NCBI RefSeq assembly: GCF_014195655.1
Contig: NZ_JACICD010000006.1
Location: 248,001-312,000, forward strand
DNA: 64,000 bases
Direction: 5' to 3'
Source: Ancylobacter tetraedralis
GTDB lineage: Bacteria > Pseudomonadota > Alphaproteobacteria > Rhizobiales > Xanthobacteraceae
In this document: positions 45,796 through 54,796 of the stretch, piece by piece
Position numbering within the stretch: position 1 is the first letter of the stretch
Layout of the letters: each line of letters starts with the position of its first letter
Translations under genes and position numbers: made by a program
Notes under the pieces: model-generated
What the model was told of the DNA's origin: nothing
Database searches by the model: none
The model's input: the letters and a program-made list of their open reading frames with translations, nothing else

Positions 45796-46776
45796 CTATT
45801 CGGGCTGGATGCCCTCTTCCTTGATCAGCGCGGTCCAGCGCGTGATCTCGGCATCGATCAACTTCTGGAACTCCTGCGGCGTGGAGCTGCGCCCCTCGAC
45901 GCCTGCCTTTTCCAGGCTGGCGCGCACGCCCTCCTGCTTCAACGCCGCGGCCACCGCCGCGTTGAGCTTAGCGATGACCGCAGGGTCGGTGCCCGCAGGC
46001 GCGGCGACGCCGTACCAGCCGGACACATCGAAGCCGGGATAGCCCAGCTCGGCCACCGTCGGTACGCCGGGCAGCGAGGGAATGCGCTCCGGCCCGGTGA
46101 CGGCCAGCGCCAGCAGCGCCCCGGAATTGATGTGAGGCAGCACGGAGACCGGGCTGGACAGCATCACGCCGATCCGGCCCGACAGCAGGTCGGTGAGCGC
46201 CTGACCCGAGCCGGAATACGGGATGTGGGTCATCTTGATGCCGACCGTCTTCTGGAACAGCAGGGAAGCCAGATGCGACGCCGAGGCGCCGCTGGCGTAG
46301 TTGACGCTTCCCGGCGCCTGCTTCGCCTTGGCGATGAGTTCCTTGATGTTGGTGACGCCCAGTTTGGGATTTACCGCCACGACATAAGGCGCGGTGGAAA
46401 GCTGCGAGATCGGCGCGAAGTCCTTCACCGGGTCGTAATTGGTCGCCTTGTACAAGCTGGGATTAAGCGCCAGCGTGGCCTGCAGCACGAAGGTGATGGT
46501 CTGGCCATCCGGCGCCGCCATGGCCCCGGCCTTGGTACCGACGATGCCCTGCGCGCCAGGGCGATTATCCACCAGCACCGGCTGGCCGAGACTTTTCGAC
46601 ATTTCCTCGGCCACCACGCGGGCCACCACATCCGTGCCGCCGCCGGCGTTGAACGGAACGATGAAACGGATCGGCCCGGCCGGAAACTCAGCCGCGCGGG
46701 CGGGACCCGCGACAGCCAAGGAGATCGCCGTCAGGGCGGCACATGCCGCCACTGACGCCATGACAAAGCGCTTCAT
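45796..46776 (-). CDS. tctC: Bug/TctC-type periplasmic binding protein
   Basis: 326 residues. Seen: signal peptide (VMASVAACAALTAISLAVAG, cleavage near ARA-AEFP), then PIRFIVPFNAGGGTDVVARV and VLVDNRPGAQGIVGTKAGA, both hallmarks of Bug receptors, plus HIPYSGSGQALTDLLSGRIG. It captures a carboxylate in the periplasm for TctAB. The gene lies 58 bp after prpB and before hpaF. Confidence 0.95.
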   Translation of the reverse strand: MKRFVMASVAACAALTAISLAVAGPARAAEFPAGPIRFIVPFNAGGGTDVVARVVAEEMSKSLGQPVLVDNRPGAQGIVGTKAGAMAAPDGQTITFVLQATLALNPSLYKATNYDPVKDFAPISQLSTAPYVVAVNPKLGVTNIKELIAKAKQAPGSVNYASGASASHLASLLFQKTVGIKMTHIPYSGSGQALTDLLSGRIGVMLSSPVSVLPHINSGALLALAVTGPERIPSLPGVPTVAELGYPGFDVSGWYGVAAPAGTDPAVIAKLNAAVAAALKQEGVRASLEKAGVEGRSSTPQEFQKLIDAEITRWTALIKEEGIQPE

Positions 46777-46834
46777 TGCTTCCTCCCGTTTATGGTCTCG
46801 ATCTTTTCGATCGTTCTGGTTCAGGCGCTCTGGA

Positions 46835-47740
46835 TCAGGACTTCTTGGCCGCGAACAGCGCGTCGATCTTCTGCTCGTAGGCGTGATAGTTCAGATAGCC
46901 GTAGAGCTCCTCTCGGGTCTGCATCGTATCGAGAATGTGCTTCTGGGTGCCGTCGCGGCGGATCGTTTCATAGACATTGAGTGCCGCCGCGTTCATCGCC
47001 CGCGCCGCCGAAAGCGGATACAGCGCCGCCGAAACACCGGCCTCGCGCAATTCCTCCGTGGTGAAATTAGGCGTCTTGGAGAATTCGGTGATGTTGGCGA
47101 GCACCGAATAAGGATGGTTCAGCGCCTTGGCGAGCTGGGTGTACTGCCCCAGTTCGGTGAAGGCCTCGGCGAAGATCATGTCGGCGCCGGCCTCGATATA
47201 GGACTGGGCGCGATCGATGGCGCCGTCGAGACCTTCGAGCGCGAGTGCGTCGGTGCGCGCAACGATGACGAAATCCTCATCATAGCGGGCGTCGACGGCG
47301 GCCTTGATGCGGTCGAGCATCTCGGACTTCGAGACGATTTCCTTGCCCGGGCGATGGCCGCAGCGCTTGAGCGCCACCTGGTCTTCCATGTGCATCGCGC
47401 CGGCGCCGTCCTTGATCAGGCCGCGCACCAGCCGGGCGATGGAATAGGCGCCGCCAAAGCCGGTATCGACATCGACCAGAACCGGCAGGTCGCTGGCATC
47501 GGCCACCTTGCGCAGGTCGCCCAGCACGTCGTTGATCGTGGTGATGCCGAGATCGGGCAGGCCGTAGCTCGCATTGGCGACGCCGGCCCCGGCAAGATAG
47601 ATCGCCTTGTAGCCGACCTTCTTCGCCATCATAGCGGTGTAGGCATTGATGGCACCCACGATCTGCAGCGGCTGCTCCTCCCGCAGGGCCTGGCGGAACC
47701 GAGCCCCGGCGGACGAACGGACCGGCGTGTGCATCAGCAT
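46835..47740 (-). CDS. prpB: Methylisocitrate lyase-like enzyme (isocitrate lyase/PEP mutase superfamily)
   Basis: 301 residues. Seen: [30 protein letters not shown], the catalytic loop KRCGHRPGK with the active Cys, and the PrpB-type C-terminus ([20 protein letters not shown]). Known: PrpB splits 2-methylisocitrate to pyruvate and succinate. No prpC or prpD is present, so here it may instead cleave a related oxo- or hydroxyacid from the imported compound. First gene of the operon; its GGAG ribosome site lies inside the IclR-type operator repeat. Confidence 0.88.
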   Translation of the reverse strand: MLMHTPVRSSAGARFRQALREEQPLQIVGAINAYTAMMAKKVGYKAIYLAGAGVANASYGLPDLGITTINDVLGDLRKVADASDLPVLVDVDTGFGGAYSIARLVRGLIKDGAGAMHMEDQVALKRCGHRPGKEIVSKSEMLDRIKAAVDARYDEDFVIVARTDALALEGLDGAIDRAQSYIEAGADMIFAEAFTELGQYTQLAKALNHPYSVLANITEFSKTPNFTTEELREAGVSAALYPLSAARAMNAAALNVYETIRRDGTQKHILDTMQTREELYGYLNYHAYEQKIDALFAAKKS

Positions 47741-47745
47741 TTATA

Positions 47746-47855
47746 AACTCCACAATATGGATATATGGTTGATCTTCGAGTCAACTTAGCCATATAATGG
47801 ATTAATCTGTCAACACGTCGCTGGTTTATCTTACATAATTCCATATTGTGGAGTT
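47746..47855. promoter_or_regulatory. Divergent operator pair between prpB and the IclR gene
   Basis: AACTCCACAATATGGA (47746-47761) and its exact reverse complement TCCATATTGTGGAGTT (47840-47855) lie next to the two start codons. A related CCATATAATGG sits between them (47790-47800). The TGTGGAG part of each copy also serves as a ribosome site, so part of the identity could be shared translation signals. 16 identical bases still argue for a regulator site. Confidence 0.65.
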
Positions 47856-47859
47856 CTTG

Positions 47860-48630
47860 ATGGAACAAGGTGCGCAGTCCATCTATCGCGCGGTCGCGGT
47901 GTTGAAGGAACTGGCAACCCGTAATGGCGCGGGAAGCGGCATGACGGAGATAGCGGAGGCGACCGGACTCACCGGCCCCACCGTGCACCGCATCCTGCGG
48001 GCATTCGTCGATGTCGGCTTCGCCTATCAGCGCGCCGCCGACAAGCGCTACTTTCTCGGGCCATTCGTCCATGAATTAGGCCTCAGCCTGAGTCACCGGC
48101 TGGATCTGGAGGCCGTGGCGCGGGCCGCGACCGACCGGCTGGCAGAGCTGACCGGCGACACCGCGTTTTTCCTCCGACGTGTCGGCGTGAACATGCTGTG
48201 CGTCAGCCGGACCTCCGGCTCCTTCCCGGTCAAGACGCTGCTGACCGATGTTGGCACGCGCCGCCTCCTCGGCCTCGGCGCCGGCGGGCTGGCGGTTCTC
48301 GCCGCCCTGCCGCGAGCCGAGGCGATGGATATACTGGCCGCCAATGAGCGGAGCTATGCTGAGGCCGGGCGCCCCCTCGCAGCGCTCGCCGCCGAGATGG
48401 ACGAGGCCGCGCAGATCGGCCATGTGGTGCGCCGGCTCGGCGACCTCGGCGCCACCACTGTCGCCATCGCCGTGCTCGACGGGCAGAAAAGACCGATCGC
48501 CGCCCTCAGCATGAGCGCGATCTCGCAACGCATGCGGGAGGCACATCTCGACCAGGCGATCGCCCATTTGAAGCAGCTGCGGCACCAGACGGAAGCCCAG
48601 ATCGCCTTCGCCGTTCCCAATCTCTCGTAA
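47860..48630 (+). CDS. IclR-family transcriptional regulator
   Basis: 256 residues. Seen: N-terminal winged HTH (SIYRAVAVLKELATRNGAGS, then TEIAEATGLTGPTVHRILRA, residues about 8-55) and a C-terminal effector domain beginning near residue 85 (DRLAELTGDTAFFLRRVGVN). The RRLLGLGAGGLAVLAALPR helix is typical. Start: ATG at 47860, with GGAG 6 bases before; GTG at 47848 would cover that site. It is divergent from prpB and is the obvious regulator of that catabolic operon. Confidence 0.94.
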   Translation: MEQGAQSIYRAVAVLKELATRNGAGSGMTEIAEATGLTGPTVHRILRAFVDVGFAYQRAADKRYFLGPFVHELGLSLSHRLDLEAVARAATDRLAELTGDTAFFLRRVGVNMLCVSRTSGSFPVKTLLTDVGTRRLLGLGAGGLAVLAALPRAEAMDILAANERSYAEAGRPLAALAAEMDEAAQIGHVVRRLGDLGATTVAIAVLDGQKRPIAALSMSAISQRMREAHLDQAIAHLKQLRHQTEAQIAFAVPNLS

Positions 48631-49045
48631 ACAGACATCCGTACTTCTATTGAGCGTGACCTCTCCAGTTGGCCGCGATGTAGTGCCGATCGACGATCCG
48701 GAGTGAGCAATCTTTCATCGACTAATTGGTGGAAGATGTTCGACTCCCCCTGTCGGGCAGGTCCGGTTTTAGCGAGGCGCCTATGTCTCGAGTTGGCGCG
48801 AAGGTACCAATGCACCTCGCTTCACTCATGTCTGCTTCTGGGCTCCGGACGCCACTAAGGCAATGACTGAGATGGGGCGCAAAGCAGACATCGCTGCAAT
48901 GGCTATCGAACGCCAAGTATCAGTCATTGCCGCCAGAGCGCTCCACCAAGCGTATCCCGGGAAAGACTCCCACGCCGCTTCTGACAAGTATTTTTGCGCT
49001 GCTACACGCGGTCGTTCTGCGGCGTAGAATTGGCGCCTTGGCCAA

Positions 49046-49360
49046 GTGGGGGATGCCCGTGATCCTCCGCGCATGCGCCACTCGCGTCCGTTTCGTCCGA
49101 AGAAAATATTCCGTGTGGCCAGCGATGCTCCATCGCCAGCTTCGAGCTTGGCTGGCGCACCACTCTCAAAGATCCCGCACTGTGATGCGCGCGTCATTCG
49201 AGATGCTGAGCAAAACCTTGGGCCCGCTGACTCCGTCGAGCATGATTCCAAGGTCGTGCATGTCACCGACGACTGGCCGTCGAGCGTTCCGATCACACCT
49301 GACGAGGTCGATGTTGTCGAAGCCTTCCTCAGGCGGGAGATTGATGCGCTGCTGAGGTGA
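49046..49360 (+). CDS. Small hypothetical protein beside the recombinase relic
   Basis: 104 codons. The C-terminal half (CDARVIRDAEQNLGPADSVE, then VHVTDDWPSSVPITPDEVDV) has a balanced composition and clear coding character. The N-terminal third is arginine-rich and less convincing, so the true start may be further in. I recall similar small unnamed proteins near large serine recombinases in Rhizobiales, but cannot verify it. The preceding 48631-49045 contains nothing I recognise. Confidence 0.4.
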   Translation: MGDARDPPRMRHSRPFRPKKIFRVASDAPSPASSLAGAPLSKIPHCDARVIRDAEQNLGPADSVEHDSKVVHVTDDWPSSVPITPDEVDVVEAFLRREIDALLR

Positions 49361-49411
49361 CGGTGCTGCCGAAGGAAACTGAGGGAGGCGATTGGACCAT
49401 GAACGTTCACC

Positions 49412-50200
49412 TTGCCGATCACCAGCCGGGCCGCCCTCTATCTCCGGGTCTCCACCACACGGCAGGTTGACGTCGACCTCTCCATCCCAGACCTGCGCCT
49501 CCAGACCGCCGCCTATTGCGCCAGTTGCGGCAGCGCCATGACGCTGCGCACCGGCACCTCGAAGAGCGACAGGGTCTATCGCTATCACAGCTGCTCGACC
49601 TCCGGCCGGGTCGGCAAGTCCGCCTGCGAGGGGCGAACGGTGCCGATGGACAAGCTCGACCATCTGGTCACACGCCATGTTGCCGAGCGCGTGCTGATGC
49701 CCGAGCGGCTGGAGGCGCTGCTACAGTCCGTCGTCGACCGGCGGATGAAGGCCGATGCCGAGGTTCAGGCGCGGATCGATGAACTCTCGCGCGAAAGAAC
49801 GACAGCGGAAGACAAGCTCCGGCGCCTTTACCAGCTCGTCGCCGACGGCATCGCCGAGCCCGACGAGATCCTCAAGGAACAGATTGCCAAGCTCAACGCA
49901 GATCGGGATCGCGCGCATTCGGCGCTGGAGCGGATCGAGAATCAGGGTGCCGCCGCAAGCCGGCTGGATCCAGACAAGCTTGCCCGCTTCGGGCAGCTCA
50001 TGCGCTCAAACATCACAGAGGGTGAGGTGCCGTTCCGCAAAGCCTATCTGCGTTCGCGGATCGACGCTGTCGAGGTCGATCAGCACGTCGTGCGCATCCA
50101 CGGGTCAAGGACGGTGCTGGAGAGAGCCGTACTCGCCGACCGAGACACCCTGCCGGGTGTTTCGGTTTCAAGTTGGAGGGCGCGGATGGTGCGATTGAGC
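49412..50200 (+). pseudogene. Large serine recombinase with most of the catalytic domain deleted
   Basis: Seen: the frame opens with RAALYLRVSTTRQVDVDLSI, the start of a resolvase domain including its nucleophile Ser. It jumps within ten residues to the zinc ribbon (YCASCGSAM ... CSTSGRVGKSACEG) and the coiled-coil region (RIDELSRERTTAEDKLRRLY) of a large serine recombinase. Some 250-300 residues between are missing, in frame. Homology ends near 50200, where the frame runs into the 3' part of traA. It cannot recombine DNA. Confidence 0.75.
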
Positions 50201-52826
50201 TTGCCGTCGCGGCCTCATGCACCAGCTCCGGGTTCTTCTCATAGGCCGCTTCCGCGTCGCGCCAGCCATGGGGGCGCACCTCCTCGAACGCCTTGCGGGC
50301 GTCGCTGAGCTCGCGCAGTTGCTCGGGCGTGCCCTGGCCGGCCGCTTCCGCCGTGGTGAGGATCGCATCCCATGCGCGGGCATGCCGGATCAGCGCGCGT
50401 GTTCGCGCCCGCCGCAGAACCGCCTCCGGATCCTCGGATGCCTCCCGCGCGAGCGGCTCAACTTTGTTCCCGAGCTCTTCGCGCGGGGCTGGCGCTTCCT
50501 GTGCCACGTCCACAGGCGGCTTTAGGGTGTCGACGAGGTCGCGCAGCTTTTCCGGGACCTTGCGCACGATCTCCACGACCCGCTGACGGAAGGTGATGCC
50601 GCGCCGCTCGGCATAGTCCTGCGCCGGGTCGGAGCGCTCGTAATCCGAGGCCATGTCCTTGGCCCGGTCACGCGACAGGGTGCGCGCCAGCCGGTCCCGA
50701 TCGGCGAAGTCGTCGCGGCCATAATGCAGCTCCATGCCGTCGCGGTGGCGCGGCAGGGCGACATAGCTGGAATGGGCATCCAGGCCGGGCGTGGCCAGCA
50801 CATGGGTGCGGTCCACCGTCATGCCCTGCGCCTTGTGGATGGTGGCGGCATAACCATGACCGATACGGTCGTAGTCCTTCAGATCGAAGGCAACGGAGCG
50901 GCCGTCATCGGTGCGCACCGACATGGACTGCGCGCTGACCTCTTCGATGGTGCCGAGCGTGCCATTCTTCACCCCGAGCCCGCGCTCGTTCTGTAGGAAC
51001 ATCACGCGGTCGCCACGGGCGAAGGAACGCGCGCCGCGCTCGACGGTGACGCGCACCTCCTCACTGAGCCCGCCGGCCTCACGCATCCGCTCGCGGGCGG
51101 CTTGGTTGAGCGCGCGCACCTCGTCATTGGTGTGGGTAAGGATAATGCGGCTACGGTCCGGCGCGGCCTGCCGGTCACGCTCCCAGCGCTCGATCAATTC
51201 GCCCCGCGCCTGTTCCCGTGTTTGCGCGGCATGCACCATGCCATTCCTCTCATAGGCCTGGATGGCCTCGCCGATCCGGCCGGTCGCCAGATCGCGCGTG
51301 GCGTCGCGCTGCCAGTCCGCGCGCTGGCGGCGCACCTCGCTGATCTCGGCGCCACCGTGGCGCTCGACGAGCGAGCGGAAGGCGGCGCCCGCCTCAATGG
51401 ATTGCAGTTGCTGCGGATCGCCGACCAGAACCACCTTGGCGCCGGCATCCGCGGCATGGGACAGCACGCGCTCCAGCTGGCGCGTTCCGACCATGCCGGC
51501 CTCGTCGATCACCAGAACATCGCGGGAGGTGAGCCGATCCCGGCCCTGTCCCCAGCTATGTTCCAGGCTGGCAATGGTGCGGGACGTGATACCCGATCCG
51601 CTCTCCAGATTCTCCGCCGCGATGCCGGACAGCGCAACGCCGCGCACCTCCAGGCCGGCCGCCTCCCAGGCCTCGCGCGCGACGCCTAGCATGGCGCTCT
51701 TCCCCGTCCCGGCATAACCGACGACGATACCGAGATCGCCGGTGCCGGTGATGTGCGACAGCGCGTCAGCCTGCTCAAGGGAGAGAACAAGGCCGCGCTG
51801 CTCAGCACGCTGAAGAGCCGCCTCCCGCTCTGTATCCTTTACGGCATGGCGCTCGCGCTCCGCCATCAACTCGGCAGCCGTGTGTAGACGCTGCTCGGCC
51901 TCGATCATCTGGCGGGTGGTGAAGCGGTCCTCGCCGCGTCCGTCCTTGCCGAGTTCGACGAGATCCGGTGCGCGGCCCATCGCGCCCATCCCCTCGTTGA
52001 ACTGGTCAATGCCGTCGCTGTGGCGGTGTGCAAAGCGCGCCAAGTCGCGCCGGGTGAAGGTCGATTGCTGATGGGTGATGGCATCCAGTGCCAGTGACGG
52101 ATCGGCGATGATGCGCGCGCCATTGCCGTGCGCGACCTCGCGATGAACCTCTGCCCGGTCAGCGGCCTCGATCCCCTCCGCTTCGATCCGCTGGGCGGGC
52201 GCGCCGATCTGGCTCTGCGGCTCGAGCGCGATGCCCTGGGCTTCCAGGCTGCGATGATCGATGCGCGCGTCGATGTCGAGTTCGGCGAGCCGCTCATTGG
52301 CAAGCTCCGCCCAGCGTTCCCGCCAGCGCTCGACCATCTGGGTCGCGTTCCACTCCCGCACCTTCGGGCCGAAGCCGTCCTCATCGACCGAGCGCATGGT
52401 GAGCATGACATGGGCATGAGGCTTGGGCATGCCGTCCTCGCCAATATCCCAATGCACATTGAGATCGGCGACCATCCCCTGATCGACGAACTCCGTCTCA
52501 ACGAAATCACGGGCGAGCGCGATGCCCTGCGCCTGGCTCATCTCGCGCGGTAGGGCGAACTCGACCTCGCGGGCGAGCTGGGCGTCCTTGCGCAGCTCGA
52601 AAGCTTCGACATCATTCCACAGCCGCTCGCGGTCGCCCCACGCCTCAGGCGCCCCGTCCGGCAGCAGCACCTCGGAATGCACGACGCCGCGCTTGGACGA
52701 GAAATCCTGGACCCGATCGATCCGCGCATCGCGCAGCCGTGAGGCCGAGCGGTAGGCCGCGGACGCCACCGCGCTGGAGCCGGCCTTGCGGCCGATGACC
52801 TTGACGTGAAGATGATAGATCGCCAT
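50013..52826 (-). CDS. traA: Ti-type conjugative relaxase/helicase TraA, 3' end truncated
   Basis: 937 residues. Seen: MobQ-type relaxase domain (MAIYHLHVKVIGRKAGSSAV), probable catalytic Tyr25, and metal-binding histidines H125, H137 and H139 (NVHWD, PKPHAHVMLTMR). A RecD-like helicase follows, with Walker A GYAGTGKSAM near residue 370 and IDEAGMVGTRQLERVL. It nicks oriT and unwinds the transferred strand. Homology ends near 50190; the last 45 residues are antisense to the recombinase relic, so the normal C-terminal region is lost. Both enzymatic domains look intact. Divergent from traC across the oriT. Confidence 0.88.
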   Translation of the reverse strand: MAIYHLHVKVIGRKAGSSAVASAAYRSASRLRDARIDRVQDFSSKRGVVHSEVLLPDGAPEAWGDRERLWNDVEAFELRKDAQLAREVEFALPREMSQAQGIALARDFVETEFVDQGMVADLNVHWDIGEDGMPKPHAHVMLTMRSVDEDGFGPKVREWNATQMVERWRERWAELANERLAELDIDARIDHRSLEAQGIALEPQSQIGAPAQRIEAEGIEAADRAEVHREVAHGNGARIIADPSLALDAITHQQSTFTRRDLARFAHRHSDGIDQFNEGMGAMGRAPDLVELGKDGRGEDRFTTRQMIEAEQRLHTAAELMAERERHAVKDTEREAALQRAEQRGLVLSLEQADALSHITGTGDLGIVVGYAGTGKSAMLGVAREAWEAAGLEVRGVALSGIAAENLESGSGITSRTIASLEHSWGQGRDRLTSRDVLVIDEAGMVGTRQLERVLSHAADAGAKVVLVGDPQQLQSIEAGAAFRSLVERHGGAEISEVRRQRADWQRDATRDLATGRIGEAIQAYERNGMVHAAQTREQARGELIERWERDRQAAPDRSRIILTHTNDEVRALNQAARERMREAGGLSEEVRVTVERGARSFARGDRVMFLQNERGLGVKNGTLGTIEEVSAQSMSVRTDDGRSVAFDLKDYDRIGHGYAATIHKAQGMTVDRTHVLATPGLDAHSSYVALPRHRDGMELHYGRDDFADRDRLARTLSRDRAKDMASDYERSDPAQDYAERRGITFRQRVVEIVRKVPEKLRDLVDTLKPPVDVAQEAPAPREELGNKVEPLAREASEDPEAVLRRARTRALIRHARAWDAILTTAEAAGQGTPEQLRELSDARKAFEEVRPHGWRDAEAAYEKNPELVHEAATASSIAPSAPSNLKPKHPAGCLGRRVRLSPAPSLTRGCARRADRPRQRRSANADRLCGTAPHPL

Positions 52827-52856
52827 CGCGATCCGAACATCAGCACGGCGAAGCGC

Positions 52857-52884
52857 ACGTCGGAACGACGTATAAGCGCGCCCT
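52857..52884. other. oriT: Origin of transfer (oriT) with MobQ/RSF1010-type nic region
   Basis: A perfect inverted repeat ACGTCG-GAA-CGACGT (52857-52871) is followed at once by TAAGCGCGCCCT (52873-52884). The latter differs by one base from the TAAGTGCGCCCT core nic region known in RSF1010-like and related oriTs. It lies between divergent traA and traC, as in Ti plasmids. An imperfect CTCCC...GGGAG stem lies just beyond. Confidence 0.75.
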
Positions 52885-52998
52885 CCCTCGAAAAAATCTC
52901 GGGAGCCACGAGCCCATCCCAGTCCGTCCCGGCAACATCACAGCCGCGGCGAACACGCTCAACTATCATTGCTCCATGGACTGCTAATGGAGAGGACG

Positions 52999-53325
52999 AT
53001 GCGCAAGCCACGGGACTTCGACGCGGAGCTGAAGGCACTCGAAGACAAGGCACGAGAGCTCAAGACCCGTAAGGTGCAGCAGCTCGGCGATCTGGTGATC
53101 GCCACCGGCGCCGACGCGCTCACGGCGGAGGAACTGGCCGGCGCCCTGCTCGTGCTCGCCGAAACCGAGGACCTCGGACGGAGGGAGGCGTGGGCGCGAC
53201 GGGGCGCGGCGTTCTTTCACGGAAGGGCACGCCGATCTGCAGCGGCACATGATGGCGACGCGGTCAGCGCTCCGGCGCAACAGGGCGGCGCGCAACCGCC
53301 ATCAGGCAGCACGGGCGCGGCATGA
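52999..53325 (+). CDS. traC: Conjugal transfer protein TraC
   Basis: 108 residues. Seen: RDFDAELKALEDKARELKTR (charged helical N-terminus), QQLGDLVIATGADALTAEEL, and a Gly/Ala-rich end. This matches the TraC proteins that accompany TraA in Rhizobiales and assist relaxosome formation. Start: ATG at 52999 with GGAG 6 bases upstream; earlier in-frame ATGs at 52969 and 52987 are less likely. Overlaps no gene but ends 2 bp before the traD start. Confidence 0.75.
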   Translation: MRKPRDFDAELKALEDKARELKTRKVQQLGDLVIATGADALTAEELAGALLVLAETEDLGRREAWARRGAAFFHGRARRSAAAHDGDAVSAPAQQGGAQPPSGSTGAA

Positions 53326-53326
53326 T

Positions 53327-53584
53327 ATGCGGGACTGGCAGGTGGAGCGCCGCAGGCACACACGGCGTCTGATCGAGTTCGGCGGGCTCGTCGTCAAGTC
53401 AGGCGTCGTAGAGCTGACCGGTGACGACCGCGCCGTCATCTACGGCGCGCTCCTCTGGATGGCCGACGAGCTCAGAGGTGAGCAGGGAGAGCAAGCGCGT
53501 AGCCTTTGGACGGTGATGGGAACTCAGACGTTCGAGGAACAACGGCCGAACGAGATCAATATCGTCAAAAGTGAAATCGTTTAG
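53327..53584 (+). CDS. traD: Conjugal transfer protein TraD
   Basis: 85 residues. Seen: RRRHTRRLIEFGGLVVKSGV, the TraD core, then DDRAVIYGALLWMADELRG. The C-terminal 25 residues are less typical and may come from joined DNA. Start: ATG at 53327 just after the traC stop, which suggests coupling. The coupling-protein gene traG, expected next, is absent, so transfer would need help from another element. Confidence 0.72.
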   Translation: MRDWQVERRRHTRRLIEFGGLVVKSGVVELTGDDRAVIYGALLWMADELRGEQGEQARSLWTVMGTQTFEEQRPNEINIVKSEIV

Positions 53585-53804
53585 TCTTGCAGAATGTGCT
53601 GTTCGCGACAGCGCGTGTCGGCGAGGCTGGAGGCGCGAGCTGCTGCCTGCCGAACAACTGCGCGAGTTTCGTTTCGCACGGAACTGGGCCGGAGTTGACC
53701 CTGAGCGGCGTTTGGCAGTGTCCGCTGTTGGGCGCTGACTCCCAGATAATCAGCTGACGTAACCCAACGATTCAGGCGTTGGAGCGCTGCTTTGAGGCGG
53801 GTCA

Positions 53805-54044
53805 ACTCGAGACGAAGTTGATGCCGCCATAGAGCTCAAGCTGACCGAGTGTGAAGCGCGGCGTACCCGTATAGGCATCCTGCCCGACGGTCGCGAGGAC
53901 GAGGCCAAGCACGATCATGCCCAGCGCCTTCAGCACGGAGCCGTGAGCGAGCGAGATCGACACCAGCAGTCCCACGACGATGAGCGCGAAATATTCTGGA
54001 GAGCCGAAGCGGATCGCCACGCTCGCCAGTGGCGGGGCTGCCAT
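53805..54044 (-). pseudogene. Internal fragment of a tctA-like gene
   Basis: About 80 codons read VAIRFGSPEYFALIVVGLLV, then GSVLKALGMIVLGLVLATVG and TGTPRFTLGQLELYGGINFV. This corresponds to the middle of TctA. The intact TctA at 43342 has the equivalent GPAEYAALIVMALVATSVLV, but the two differ too much to be a recent copy. Both ends are missing. Confidence 0.75.
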
Positions 54045-54470
54045 CCACCGCCACCAGCGCGCCGGTCATGAAACTGGCCGCCTCCGAGTCTAGGAAGACC
54101 GTCGCATTGGCCATCTCGTCCGTACGCCCGACCCGGCCGAGCGGTATGCTGGCATTGATGGCGCTCATCGTCGCGGTCGGTCATGGCCCGATCCAGCATC
54201 GGCATATCCGTGTCCCCGGGACAGATCGCGTTGACCCCAATGCCGTGGTCGGCGAAATCGAGCGCCAAGCAGCGGGTGAGTTGGGCAAGCGCCGCCTTGG
54301 AGACGCAATAGGCGGTGGCGTTGCGCGCGCCCATCAGAGCCCAGTGCGAGGCGATGTTCACAATGGGAACCGCGCGCCGCGCCATCATCGTCGGCAGCAC
54401 GGCCCGCGACATGCGGTAGTTCGGATTCCAATCGCTGCTGTTTCCGGCACAAAGCGAGCGTGCCCGGTTC
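54041..54470 (-). pseudogene. Remnant of a short-chain dehydrogenase/reductase
   Basis: Seen: VNIASHWALMGARNATAYCV with the catalytic Ser and the Tyr of YCVSK, then LALDFADHGIGVNAICPGDT. A frameshift near 54170 moves the rest (SIPLGRVGRTDEMANATVFL, SFMTGALVAVDG) to another frame. The N-terminal NAD-binding half (TGxxxGIG) is missing. Its end fuses directly to the tctA fragment. The rest of 53585-54796 holds no gene. Confidence 0.72.
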
Positions 54471-54540
54471 CTCGATTCTCGTTGGCCCGCGGCAGAGAAT
54501 CCTGTTGCAACTCGCTTGTTAAACAGCATATAAATTGAAA

Positions 54541-54557
54541 ATGGAATTTAGTTCCAT
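54541..54557. promoter_or_regulatory. IclR/PcaR-like dyad upstream of the thiolase
   Basis: ATGGAATTTAGTTCCAT has perfect 6-bp arms around TTTAG and resembles TGGAA-N5-TTCCA sites of IclR-type regulators of aromatic catabolism. It is 240 bp before the thiolase start. Confidence 0.4.
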
Positions 54558-54796
54558 AATTTGAGAGAGTGTCTCACCGGTCAGATGGAGACGGTCCCGG
54601 AGAGCGAAATCTCCCCGGCTTGCTCTTGGAATTGGGGCAGGCGGCGCCCGACGGCGGATGCGTAAAGCTCCTCCCATGCGCGGCTTCCAATGACCCTCGC
54701 AGCAACAGACCCGTCCAGAGCGGCGTAGGAGTCCCCTTTGGCGGAGCCTGCGGCAGTCGAGCCAAAGGCAGCACTCCATCAGTAGAGGATTCATGG

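Noticed and set aside
48826-49422. A 198-codon minus-strand frame near the recombinase relic
   Set aside because: Overlaps the better-supported small plus-strand frame; low-complexity Ser/Arg-rich product.
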